A DNA stretch of 64,000 bases from an uncultured Gammaproteobacteria bacterium (GTDB taxonomy: Bacteria; Pseudomonadota; Gammaproteobacteria; HK1). The stretch is taken from NCBI GenBank assembly GCA_958295835.1, contig OY282378.1, forward strand, positions 4,799,694-4,863,693, given 5' to 3'. A model generated the notes under the pieces. The model searched no databases and had not been told where the DNA came from. It worked only from the letters and a program-made list of their open reading frames with translations. The position numbers and the translations under genes were made by a program. Shown here piece after piece: positions 1 through 9,074 of the stretch; position 1 is the stretch's first letter, and every line of letters begins with the position of its first letter.

Positions 1-1738
1 GCTCCTCGCCCAGCCCGACGATGCGCTCCTCGAAGTGCCCGAGCACCGCCTCGCCCGAGGGCACCCGCTCCTCGCGCCGGTGGCGGGGCGTGGGCGGGAA
101 ATGCCCGAGGAACAGCTCGTCGGCCGGCACGATCTCGTGGGCGGAGCGGTCCTCGAAGTTGTGCACCGCGTAGTTCGAGAAGCAGGTGCCCCACTCCTGC
201 CGGTGGTCATAGTCCTCGGGGGCGAGGCGCTGCTCGCGCAGCTTGTCGAGGAGCCTGAAGTGGTGCACGTCCACCTTCGGGCGACGGGTGGGCTCCAGGC
301 CGCCGAGGTGCTGGTCGATGCAGCCCGCCGCGATGGACGCCTGGCCGATGGCGGTGGTGAGCAGATGCGGTCGGACGATGTCGCCGGCGACGAAGTGCCC
401 GGGTCGGCCGGGCACCCGGTAGAACGCATCGGCGTCGATCAGCCCCCGGCCGTTGTCCAGCGTTTCGAGTCCTTCGAGATTGCCGCCCTGACCGATGGCG
501 GAGACCACCAGATCCGCCTCGATCTCGAACTCCGTGCCTTCGCGCGCCACCGGCCGGCCCTCGACCATGTCGCATTCGGCGAAGCGCAGCGCCCGCGCCC
601 GCCCGTCGCCGGCGAGCACCACCTCGGTCGGCATCACCCCGGTGAGCACCGTCACCCCTTCCTTCAGTGCGTCCTCGACCTCGTGCTCGGCCGCGGTCAT
701 GCCGGAGCGCGGGAGCAGCGAGGTCAGGGTCACCGTCGCACCGGTGCGCGCCGCCGTCACCGCGACATCGTGGGCGACGAACCCATGCACCACCATCTCG
801 GGCCGATCCTTCGGGTTGATCCGGTTGATCCGTCCGAGCCGGCGGGCCACGGAGACCACGTCGATCGACGTATCGCCGCCGCCGACGCAGACCACCCGGT
901 CCGCCGCCACCTGCAACCTGCCTTCGTTGAACGCCTCCAGGAACTTCACCCCGCTCACGCAGTTCGGCGCATCCCCGCCCGGCACCGGAAGGGGGCGCCC
1001 GCTCTGGCATCCGACCGTCCACAGCACCGCGTCGTGCTCCGCCTCGATCCGCTCGATGCCCACGTCGCGCCCCACCCGCGTCGAGAGCCGCGTCTCGATG
1101 CCGCCGAGGGCGAGGATGCGGTCGATCTCGTGGTCGAGGTACTGCCGTGGCGTTCGGTAGCCGGGGATGCCGTAGCGCATCATGCCGCCGAGCGCCTCGT
1201 GGTCGTCGTAGACCGTGCACCGATGCCCGCGCCGGCGGAGCTGGTACGCGGCGGTGAGTCCGGCCGGGCCGCCGCCGACGATGGCGATGCGCTTGCCGGT
1301 CTCGCGTTCGGGCGGCGCGAACGCGAAGTTCTCCGCGATGGCGCTGTCGCCGATGAACTGCTCCACGGAGTTGATGCCGACGAAGTCCTCGACCTCGTTG
1401 CGGTTGCAGCCGTCCTCGCAAGGCGCCGGGCAGACCCGGCCCATCTGCGCGGGGAAGGGGTTGGCGTCGGTGGCCCGCCGGAACGCGTACTCCTGCCAAC
1501 TCATGCCCTCCGGCGGCTTCTCCAGCCCCCGCACCACCTGGAGCCAGCCCCGCACGTCCTCCCCGGCCGGGCAGCTCCCCTGGCACGGCGGCGTGCGGTG
1601 CACGTAGGTCGGGCACTTGTGGGAGTAGTCCGCGTCGAAGATCTGCGACTCCAGGTCCGGCCAGCGGTGATCGCCGTCGCGGAACTTGCGGAACGTGTGG
1701 TTCCCGCTGCGGTGGGTCTTGCTCCAGGGGGTGGCCAT
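1..1738 (-). CDS. dsrL: DsrL, iron-sulfur flavoprotein oxidoreductase (C-terminus cut by window edge)
   Basis: DsrL is a cytoplasmic NAD(P)H-dependent flavoprotein that works with oxidative DsrAB in sulfur oxidation. From the ATG at 1738 the frame stays open for 579 codons to the left edge. The second half of the C-terminal ferredoxin-like region (family about 650 residues) therefore lies outside. Visible motifs are the glutamate-synthase-type cysteine clusters CQGSCPAG (about 52-59) and CPAPCEDGC (about 103-111), the FAD-binding GGGPAG (about 155-160) and a second dinucleotide site GGGDTS (about 287-292). It begins MATPWSKTHRSGNHTF. A similar start recurs as a relic upstream of dsrK. It is the last dsr gene in view and is separated from dsrK by 1.2 kb, so it may need its own promoter. 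Family assignment is firm. Confidence 0.95.
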   Translation of the reverse strand, partial: MATPWSKTHRSGNHTFRKFRDGDHRWPDLESQIFDADYSHKCPTYVHRTPPCQGSCPAGEDVRGWLQVVRGLEKPPEGMSWQEYAFRRATDANPFPAQMGRVCPAPCEDGCNRNEVEDFVGINSVEQFIGDSAIAENFAFAPPERETGKRIAIVGGGPAGLTAAYQLRRRGHRCTVYDDHEALGGMMRYGIPGYRTPRQYLDHEIDRILALGGIETRLSTRVGRDVGIERIEAEHDAVLWTVGCQSGRPLPVPGGDAPNCVSGVKFLEAFNEGRLQVAADRVVCVGGGDTSIDVVSVARRLGRINRINPKDRPEMVVHGFVAHDVAVTAARTGATVTLTSLLPRSGMTAAEHEVEDALKEGVTVLTGVMPTEVVLAGDGRARALRFAECDMVEGRPVAREGTEFEIEADLVVSAIGQGGNLEGLETLDNGRGLIDADAFYRVPGRPGHFVAGDIVRPHLLTTAIGQASIAAGCIDQHLGGLEPTRRPKVDVHHFRLLDKLREQRLAPEDYDHRQEWGTCFSNYAVHNFEDRSAHEIVPADELFLGHFPPTPRHRREERVPSGEAVLGHFEERIVGLGEE

Positions 1739-1765
1739 GATTTCGGTCTCTGTTGATGTTTCCCG

Positions 1766-1885
1766 GGTATCTCTCGGACCGGCAGGACGATCGGGAATAC
1801 GCCCCGGCAGATGGTCCCATCTTCATGCCTCTATCCGACAACCACGAAAGTCCGCTCCGGCTCTTTCCAAGGAAATTCTACCCTT
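1766..1885 (-). pseudogene. Relic of the PIN-like two-gene module (3' end of small gene plus first codons of PIN gene)
   Basis: On the minus strand this stretch aligns with 5850-5970. It carries the last codons of a small upstream gene (ending PWKEPERTFVVVG, compared with SWKNPAWIFVVAE in the intact module). The start of the second gene follows, reading about GAYSRSS where the intact copy reads GVFPDSN. The two DNA segments look roughly 70 percent identical by eye. The PIN gene is lost after a few codons and an IS3 fragment abuts the other side. This is a decayed second copy of the module found at 4718-6190. Confidence 0.6.
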
Positions 1886-1905
1886 TCGGCGAGCGTTGCC
1901 GGCGA

Positions 1906-2210
1906 TGGGGCGTGGTGCCGTCGATGGGCTCGGTCGAGGACTGCTTCGACAGCGCCATGGCCGAGAGCTTCTTCGCCACCCTCGAATGCGAGCTGCTCGA
2001 CCGCACGCACTTCCACGACCCCCGGTCGAGCCGGGGGCAGGCTCATCCCCAGGCGCGCAGAGCCATCTTCGAGTTCATCGAGGGACGGTATCACCCGCAT
2101 CGTCGTCACCAGGGCCTCGGTCAACACTCCCCGATGGCCTTCGAGAGGAGCGACCAGGAAGCGGCATGAAACCCAAGCCCTTCACTGTCCACTGAATCGG
2201 GGCAACTCCA
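1906..2210 (+). mobile_element. IS3-family fragment: orfB 3' end plus right terminus
   Basis: The plus strand encodes the C-terminus of an IS3-type OrfB (DDE transposase). It reads SMGSVEDCFDSAMAESFFATLECE and then FEFIEGRYHPHRRHQGL, where the terminal catalytic Glu region and the HRRH tail are typical. The stop is at 2167-2169. It is followed by a terminus-like sequence at 2186-2210 (reverse complement begins TGGAGTTGCCCCGATTCAG) that matches the IS3 left-end relics at 13058 and 57544. About 15 codons in the middle look altered. Only this right part of the element remains, and it is not functional. Confidence 0.8.
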
Positions 2211-2320
2211 ATTGTTGGCGGAACATCCGAGTGGTAGATTCGGGCGCGTTCCGGACAGGCCGGAATGGCAGTTCCCTTCATCCATGACGCGCCGTGGAAC
2301 AAACTGACGGAGACACCAGC

Positions 2321-2695
2321 ATGGGCGCCGTACACGTCACGGTCACCATCCGCAATCCGGCCGAGCCGTCGAGATCCTGGGAGGGATTGTTTCTCGTCGA
2401 CACCGGCGCAACGGATTCCCTCGCGCCGAGATCCCACCTCGAGGCCATCGGCCTGGAGTCCAAGGGACTGCGGGTGTACGAAACAGCCGACGGTCGCAAA
2501 GTCAAGATGGACGTGACGACCGCGGACATCGAATTCATGGGCGACTTCACGGCAGGACGCATCATCATGGGTGATGACGATGCCGAACCGCTGTTGGGGG
2601 TCACCGCCCTGGAGTCCGCCGGTATCGAAGTCGATCCGGTCAATCAGCGGTTGAAAAAACTGCCGGCCTTGCGCCTGAAGCGTTTCCGCGGATAA
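2321..2695 (+). CDS. Retropepsin-like (clan AA) aspartic protease, small single-domain protein
   Basis: A 124-residue protein with a retropepsin-type active site. LFLVDTGATDSLAP (about 24-37) carries the catalytic DTGA, and the downstream EPLLGVTALESAGIEVD is the flap/second-half signature of clan AA proteases. As in retroviral enzymes, one domain would have to dimerise. The start is taken at the ATG at 2321 because CGGAG lies 8 bases upstream; an in-frame GTG at 2294 has no better signal. It runs on the plus strand, against the dsr genes on both sides (dsrK ends at 2955, dsrL starts at 1738). Its substrate is unknown. Related short proteins often sit near toxin-antitoxin or mobile genes. Nothing recognisable lies between it and dsrK (2696-2954). 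Confidence 0.85.
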   Translation: MGAVHVTVTIRNPAEPSRSWEGLFLVDTGATDSLAPRSHLEAIGLESKGLRVYETADGRKVKMDVTTADIEFMGDFTAGRIIMGDDDAEPLLGVTALESAGIEVDPVNQRLKKLPALRLKRFRG

Positions 2696-2954
2696 GTTTG
2701 CGAACATTACACCAAACCCCAAGCCCGCAAACGCCAATCGTCTTTTCCGATGCGAAGACGCTCCCGCATCGATCGCCAAATGACGTTTCGAGTCCGCCTT
2801 GGACAATCGGGTTGCGAGCTCCATCCCTCCCGGATGCGCGCGCCTCCGGCGTCCCTGTCCGGTGTTCGTCGAAGCCGTCGAGCGGGGATGCAATCGTCCG
2901 CCGGAACCACGATGAACAGCCGCCCGTCCCGGCGGCGGCCGAGATCAGGCACCG

Positions 2955-4450
<1,496 letters not shown>

Positions 4451-4451
<1 letters not shown>

Positions 4452-4639
4452 CAGGGCACTCCGATCCAACATGTCTTGCGCAGTGGCATCGAGAATCCTC
4501 GGTGAACGCCGCCCGTGACGTGACCGATCCGGTGCTTGACCGCGGGACACCGGCCGGCACCGCCACGGTGCTCGCCGTCGAGGGACTTGTCGAACGTGAA
4601 GTTCCCGATACGATGTGTCTTGTTCCAGTGGGCGGCCAT
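4451..4639 (-). pseudogene. dsrL 5'-end relic, 62-codon open frame coupled to dsrK
   Basis: The frame begins MAAHWNKTHRIGNFTF, matching the DsrL start MATPWSKTHRSGNHTF at 15 of the first 25 residues; the preceding bases gagaccgaaatc are also shared with dsrL. After about 25 codons the resemblance ends and the frame runs on as non-dsrL sequence to a TGA that overlaps the dsrK ATG. This is what a duplicated, diverged dsrL translation start would look like. Whether the peptide is made is unknown, but the stop/start overlap could make it a leader for dsrK. Confidence 0.7.
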
Positions 4640-4717
4640 GGATTTCGGTCTCTCGATGTCTATCGGACGGCTCCGGACAGGCGGGGTGGCGAACCGAACG
4701 ATACAGGCGAGTGGTGG

Positions 4718-5899
4718 CTATAGAGATTTGTTCGCTCTCTCAAGGTCCGGTCCTGCAGGTCGATGGGCAATCGCCCTCTCGCGTTCCTGCCTGACGCTAC
4801 GCTCCAGAAGGGAAATTTCATCCTCCCTGTGCGCGCCTGCCGCGATGAGTATCTCCGCGAACTGCCTCGCGTCTTTTGCCGTCCCGACGCACTCGCGTTT
4901 CACCTCGGCGCCTTCGTTCCATTCCCACTCGATTCCCAGTACCGGCGTCGAATCCCGGATCGTCACCCGATGGCGCCCCCGAGGATGGCGCCACTGGTAC
5001 TCCCTGAGTCGCCGGACCACTTGCCTCCCCTGCTGCTCCCACCTTGGCGTCGATCTGCCCGCGGGGTATTGCGGATGCGCGCGTTCCGCCATCCGCATTT
5101 TCACGGGCAGCCGCTGCCGTACCGCTTCCAGAAGCGTCCGGGTTTCCCGTCCCTCGCGCAGCTCTTCCAGGCAATATTCCCCGACACGGGGCAAATGGGC
5201 CGCCGGCAAGTTGCGCACCGCGCCTTGTACTTCAACGAGTGCTTCTCCGGCTTCGACTTCCGCGTCTTCGGGCCAGAATGCGCCCATGACCGTTTTCAGC
5301 AGATGCACTTTTCCCATGCGGCTTCGTTTCGCGATTCGCTCGATCGTCTCATCTGCCTTGCACAGGACCTCATGGGTGGCGAATCCGAATCTCTCCCTGT
5401 TTTCTTCGACCCATGCGTTGATCATGTCATGCCTCATCGACTCGACGTTGCTCGTCAACAACACCTGTCCCCCAAGGACTAGCGTTTCCGCCACGATGCG
5501 GGCGTCGTGGTGCGTCTCGATATCCTGCGGGGCGACGTGGAAATGATCCGGATCGAACGCCTTGATGACCGCTTCTACTCGTTTTCTGTCTTTTTCTTCC
5601 AGATTTTGCAGGCGGTAATTGCCTTGGGTATTTTCCCACTGCCGTATCCACCACAAATCCCATTGCGCCGATCGTTGTATCATCCCTCCCGGTTCATTCT
5701 GTTCTATTGCATCGCACGCTGCTTCACGGGACATTTCCAGATTGCCGACGACGACGTCGTGGGTCAGTTCCCTCCCGACCGTCGGGCAGATTTGGAGTTG
5801 GTCTCCAAGCAGTTCCTGCCAAGCCGTATGAAACCGCCGCTGCGTGACTTTCCACAGCCTGTTGCTGTCCGGGAATACGCCACGGCAGACGGTCTCCAT
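4718..5899 (-). CDS. PIN-like domain protein, probable RNase toxin of a two-gene module
   Basis: A 393-residue protein. The N-terminal third resembles a PIN-type nuclease: FPDSNR (Asp about 11), then CPTVGREL (about 38-45), then HHDARIVAETLVLGG and LLTSNVES (about 128-152), which match the spaced acidic residues and the TsN end of PIN folds. The remaining 240 residues are charged and unrecognised. It starts 9 bases after the 93-codon gene, with TAGGAG 6 bases before the ATG. A shorter homologue (MMRGTFPDANRLSLVTQRRF) occurs at 25464 and a relic at 1766-1885. Its base composition is lower in GC than the dsr genes around it, which fits a later insertion between dsrM and dsrK. The toxin role is inferred, not shown. 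Confidence 0.55.
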   Translation of the reverse strand: METVCRGVFPDSNRLWKVTQRRFHTAWQELLGDQLQICPTVGRELTHDVVVGNLEMSREAACDAIEQNEPGGMIQRSAQWDLWWIRQWENTQGNYRLQNLEEKDRKRVEAVIKAFDPDHFHVAPQDIETHHDARIVAETLVLGGQVLLTSNVESMRHDMINAWVEENRERFGFATHEVLCKADETIERIAKRSRMGKVHLLKTVMGAFWPEDAEVEAGEALVEVQGAVRNLPAAHLPRVGEYCLEELREGRETRTLLEAVRQRLPVKMRMAERAHPQYPAGRSTPRWEQQGRQVVRRLREYQWRHPRGRHRVTIRDSTPVLGIEWEWNEGAEVKRECVGTAKDARQFAEILIAAGAHREDEISLLERSVRQERERAIAHRPAGPDLERANKSL

Positions 5900-5908
5900 C
5901 TCAGGCTC

Positions 5909-6190
5909 CTATTCGGCAACCACGAAGATCCACGCCGGATTTTTCCAGGAAACACCTACCCTGTCGCTCTTTTTCCCTATCGTAAACAGCGCCTCCCCCG
6001 GCTCTCTGCCATCTCGTTCTATTCGCATCAGTTCCCGCAGGGCGATGTTCTGTCGCCCCTGCTGTTCCAGGAGCCGAATGATCTCCGGGGTTCGCATGCC
6101 CATGTCCCGGTGCTCCTCCGTTTCTTCGTTTCCCGTGTCGTCAGGGAGCATCGCGCTTTCCACCCGCCGCATCTGATGTTCAGTCAACAT
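5909..6190 (-). CDS. Small protein upstream of the PIN-like gene, candidate antitoxin
   Basis: A 93-residue acidic/basic helical-looking protein with no family I recognise. It has a strong ribosome site (CAGGAG, 6 bases before the ATG). The second half contains RTPEIIRLLEQQGRQNIALRELM, which is glutamine-rich and could be a helix-turn-helix or coiled segment. It ends SWKNPAWIFVVAE, and the same ending in diverged form is kept in the relic at 1766-1885. This shows the two genes travel together. A regulator/antitoxin role is inferred from size and order only. Confidence 0.5.
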   Translation of the reverse strand: MLTEHQMRRVESAMLPDDTGNEETEEHRDMGMRTPEIIRLLEQQGRQNIALRELMRIERDGREPGEALFTIGKKSDRVGVSWKNPAWIFVVAE

Positions 6191-6291
6191 GATTTGCTCC
6201 TGTGAGGCCGTCAGTCGTGGAATGCGGACCGGCGGCAGCGGGCTCCAACCTGATCACCATGATCCCATCTGCCGCTTGAACTCGTCACTGG

Positions 6292-7032
6292 CTAAGGATC
6301 CGCCCTGACCTCCGCCCCCACCACCCGAGGCGCCACATGGCGGCGCTCGCGCGGGTCGTCGGCCTGGTTGCGGGTGGGGCTGAAGAACAGGCCGGGGGCG
6401 TGGAGCAGCTTGCTGAACGGGAACACCGCCATCAGCGCGACGACGAGCCCGAGATGCAGGAGCAGGACCGCGTCGGAGGGGATCGGCTGCCAGTCGAAGT
6501 ACACGAGACCGAGCACGAACGCCTTGAGCGCGACGACGTCGGTGGGGGCGGCGAATCGCATCGCGACCCCGCTGCCGCCGATGGCGACGAGGAGCGCGAG
6601 CATCAGGTGATCCGAAGGCGCGGAGATGTAGCGCACCCGGTCCACGAGGAACCGGCGCGCCCACAGGCCCGCGAGCCCCGCGATCATCGCGAGCCCCGCG
6701 TACGGGGCGATCCCCTGGACGAGGCCGGCCGGCGCCCACACCGGCTCGGTGAAATACCGCAGGTGCCCGATGAGCACGACGAGGAGCGCGGCGTGGAAGG
6801 TCCAGCCGAACAGCCAAGTCCACTTCGCCGCCTTGAACAGGCTCTCGAACAGCACCACCTCGCGGGCGATGCGCGCGGCCACGCCGGCGCGGGTGACGGG
6901 CGCCGGTGTCGTCGGGATCTTGAGCGGTGCCGGAGTACGGGCGTATTGCGCGATCTTGTAAGCAAGACCGGCAACAAGGGCCGCGGCGGCGGCGTAGAAC
7001 GCGAGCGCGAAGGCGACAGTGAGGATCGGCAT
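6292..7032 (-). CDS. dsrM: DsrM, NarI-like cytochrome b membrane subunit
   Basis: DsrM is the quinone-interacting di-heme b subunit of DsrMKJOP in the inner membrane. The 246-residue sequence has about five hydrophobic spans. The first is at 1-27, and another is FHAALLVVLIGHLRYF (about 78-93), which carries two candidate heme-ligand histidines. A late span, LLLHLGLVVALMAVFPFSKLL, is typical of the NarI fold. The tail is hydrophilic. It follows dsrC by 66 bases and is the last gene before the PIN module insertion. The next complex subunit, dsrK, is about 1.8 kb downstream instead of directly adjacent. Confidence 0.92.
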   Translation of the reverse strand: MPILTVAFALAFYAAAAALVAGLAYKIAQYARTPAPLKIPTTPAPVTRAGVAARIAREVVLFESLFKAAKWTWLFGWTFHAALLVVLIGHLRYFTEPVWAPAGLVQGIAPYAGLAMIAGLAGLWARRFLVDRVRYISAPSDHLMLALLVAIGGSGVAMRFAAPTDVVALKAFVLGLVYFDWQPIPSDAVLLLHLGLVVALMAVFPFSKLLHAPGLFFSPTRNQADDPRERRHVAPRVVGAEVRADP

Positions 7033-7098
7033 CGAAACGCGCTCCGGCGCCCGTCACCGAGCCGGCCCGGTCCGCGGCCGTTTCCCGGCCCCGGCGGC

Positions 7099-7431
7099 TC
7101 AGACGCAGCCGGTCGGCTTCGGCAGCCCGGCGTACCGGCACGCCTGCTTGGCCGGACCGTAGGGATAGAGCTGGTACAGGTACTTGCTGTTGCCCTTGTC
7201 CTTGCCGAGCTTCTTGCCGATGGCCTTGGTGAGCACCCGCACCGCCGGCGCGATCTGGTATTCCTCGTAGTACGAGCGCAGGAAGTTGATCACCTCCCAG
7301 TGGTTGTCGGTCAGATCGCATTCGTCGGATTCCGCCATGACTTGCGCGACCTCCGGCTCCCAGTCGCTCAGGTTCGCGAGGTATCCCTCCTCGTCCGTGT
7401 CCAGGGTCTTGCCGTTGAGTTGAAGCGCCAT
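7099..7431 (-). CDS. dsrC: DsrC, sulfur-carrier protein with the redox C-terminal cysteine pair
   Basis: DsrC (TusE/DsrC family) carries sulfur as a persulfide between DsrEFH and DsrAB in the cytoplasm. The 110-residue protein has both conserved cysteines on the flexible C-terminal arm, Cys98 and Cys109 (CRYAGLPKPTGCV, penultimate Cys). This separates true DsrC from single-cysteine TusE. The core reads NHWEVINFLRSYYEEYQIAP. It is a normal-length, apparently intact gene between dsrH (110 bases upstream) and dsrM. Confidence 0.97.
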   Translation of the reverse strand: MALQLNGKTLDTDEEGYLANLSDWEPEVAQVMAESDECDLTDNHWEVINFLRSYYEEYQIAPAVRVLTKAIGKKLGKDKGNSKYLYQLYPYGPAKQACRYAGLPKPTGCV

Positions 7432-7541
7432 CGTCCGTCCTCCGTGGGTTTACCGTGAAATGTCTTCAACGTGATGGTATCCGGCCGGACACCACCACCG
7501 TCCTTCGTTCATTGCCGTGCCCGCACCGCACCTTGTCCGCG

Positions 7542-7850
7542 TCACAGCCACGACTGGACGTTGTCGTGACCGACGGCCAGGTCCACGAAGCCCGCGTAGT
7601 CGACCGGCTCGATGCCGTCGATCAGCGCGCCCTCGCCGAGCCCCCGCGCATTGCAGTCGTTCGCGAGGACGTAGAACTTCAGCCGGCGCATGGCGTCGCG
7701 GACCCGGGGCGCCACCACCGTCCCGTTCGCCGCCGCGTAGACGCCGTCCTCGATCAGCAGCACCGCGCTGCCGTCGAGGGCGTGCGCGATGCACGTCTCC
7801 AGCGAGTCCTTCTCGAACGGCGACTTGTTCACGGTGTGCAGAATCGGCAT
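7542..7850 (-). CDS. dsrH: DsrH, subunit of the DsrEFH sulfurtransferase
   Basis: A 102-residue TusB/DsrH-fold protein: MPILHTVNKSPFEKDS start, Cys20 in LETCIAHAL, AVLLIEDGVYAA. DsrH forms the E2F2H2 hexamer that hands sulfur to DsrC. It lies 26 bases after dsrF in the same direction. Length and motifs are typical. Confidence 0.95.
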   Translation of the reverse strand: MPILHTVNKSPFEKDSLETCIAHALDGSAVLLIEDGVYAAANGTVVAPRVRDAMRRLKFYVLANDCNARGLGEGALIDGIEPVDYAGFVDLAVGHDNVQSWL

Positions 7851-7876
7851 CGTGCCGGCCCCCGGACATCCGGTCC

Positions 7877-8290
7877 TCAGAAGTTGAACACCACGTCCTG
7901 CGCGTCGATCAGGCGGGCGAGCTCGGCGCGATCGACGACATGGATCGAGGACTTCTCGACCCAGTCGTCGTCCTCGTCCTCCCAGGTGAGCAGCATCAGA
8001 TCGCCGGCGTCCAGGCCCCGCTCCTCCAGCGATTCGCGCTCGACGTAGAGCCGCGTCACGTCGTAGTCGCCCAACGCCCGGTACGCCGGCGAGAAGTTCT
8101 TGAGACCCAGGCCCGAGGTGTCCTGCCCCGCCTTGAGCTGGTACACGCCGTCGCCGACGAAGGCCATGCAGACGTCCTGGTCGAACGCGGCCCCGATCAG
8201 CACCACCTCCAGCCCTTCCGCCGCGTAGATGGTCCCGCAGGGCGCGCGGCGGTTGAGGTACATGAGCTTCTTCCGCTCTCCGGCGCTCAT
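7877..8290 (-). CDS. dsrF: DsrF, subunit of the DsrEFH sulfurtransferase
   Basis: A 137-residue TusC/DsrF-type protein (RAPCGTIYAAEGLEVVLIG, DQDVCMAFVGDGVYQL). It would assemble with DsrE and DsrH. Just upstream of its ATG (8295-8311) is an exact copy of the dsrE end. This indicates that dsrE and dsrF were originally separated by only a few bases and were then pushed apart by about 190 bases. Confidence 0.95.
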   Translation of the reverse strand: MSAGERKKLMYLNRRAPCGTIYAAEGLEVVLIGAAFDQDVCMAFVGDGVYQLKAGQDTSGLGLKNFSPAYRALGDYDVTRLYVERESLEERGLDAGDLMLLTWEDEDDDWVEKSSIHVVDRAELARLIDAQDVVFNF

Positions 8291-8294
8291 CGCG

Positions 8295-8520
8295 TCAGTC
8301 CCCGAACGTCAATCGTCCCGCGGCAGCCATTTCCGCTCACTCGGAAATCATCCGTGGAATCGCCGCGATTCGACGCGCGGACCTCGGACCGCCGGAATTT
8401 GCGCTGCATCGAGCCCGGGAGCCGCACATCGGAGAGTCGGCGGGAATGGCCAATTCCGAACGGCTGCGGATACATGGACTTCGTGCGGGCAACGACGCGC
8501 ATTTCAGTCCCCGAACGTCA
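8295..8520. repeat. Direct repeat of the dsrE stop region flanking a 192-bp spacer
   Basis: The 17-mer TCAGTCCCCGAACGTCA occurs at 8295-8311 and 8504-8520 (period 209). The right copy is the last codons and stop of dsrE; the left copy abuts the dsrF start. The intervening 8312-8503 has no recognisable gene and no clear terminal inverted repeat. The copies are identical over 17 bases, so this looks like the youngest of several stop-region duplications in the window. Confidence 0.85.
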
Positions 8521-8905
8521 CCAGCCGGTCGCATTCGATGGCTGCCTCCACGAGCTGGCCCAGCCCGGAGATCCGGAAACCGGGCGCGATGTTGTCGGCG
8601 TCCTTGCCGTTGCGCTTCGCCTCGTCGGGGTCGCAGATGCCGCGCCGTTGCGCGGCGGCGACGCAGAGGACGAGATCGACGCCGTGCGCCTCGGCAAGCT
8701 CCGTCCAGCGCCGCTGGATGTGGCGGTCGTCCTGCGGTGGGGTGGTGAGCCGCGTCCCGTTGTTCACGCCGTCGTGGTAGAAGAACACGCGGAAGACCTC
8801 ATGTCCCTTCTCGATCGCGGCCTTGGCGAAGTGGTACGCAGTGTCGGCCGCCTGGTGCTGGTACGGGCCTTCGTTGACGAGCAATCCGATTTTCATCGCC
8901 TTCAT
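8504..8905 (-). CDS. dsrE: DsrE, sulfurtransferase subunit with the reactive cysteine
   Basis: A 133-residue DsrE/TusD-type protein. It reads NEGPYQHQAADTAYHFAKAA, then FFYHDGVNNGTRLTTPPQDD, then LVLCVAAAQRRGI, where Cys81 corresponds to the sulfur-accepting cysteine of DsrE. DsrEFH is a marker of sulfur oxidisers and is absent from sulfate reducers. The ATG at 8905 is preferred over 8896 because GAGGTGG lies 10 bases upstream. Between it and dsrB (8906-9074) no gene is evident. Confidence 0.96.
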   Translation of the reverse strand: MKAMKIGLLVNEGPYQHQAADTAYHFAKAAIEKGHEVFRVFFYHDGVNNGTRLTTPPQDDRHIQRRWTELAEAHGVDLVLCVAAAQRRGICDPDEAKRNGKDADNIAPGFRISGLGQLVEAAIECDRLVTFGD

Positions 8906-9074
8906 CTCGCACCAACCACCTCGGCCAGGGCGATACGGGTGTTTATCGTCTCGGTCGGAGCCATGCTCCGTTTCGAGTTCCTGTTCGGTCAGACCCTTTG
9001 CGAACAGGTACTGACGGATATGCTCGATGAATTCTCGCGCTCGCCCGCATTCATCCCGAGCCTCTTCGCCGGAT

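Noticed and set aside
35..1756. 573-codon plus-strand open frame opposite dsrL
   Set aside because: An antisense shadow of dsrL caused by high GC; low-complexity His/Arg/Val-rich translation with no motifs.
207..1841. 544-codon minus-strand frame over dsrL
   Set aside because: Wrong frame; the DsrL motifs are all in the frame starting at 1738, and this one is arginine/proline-rich noise.
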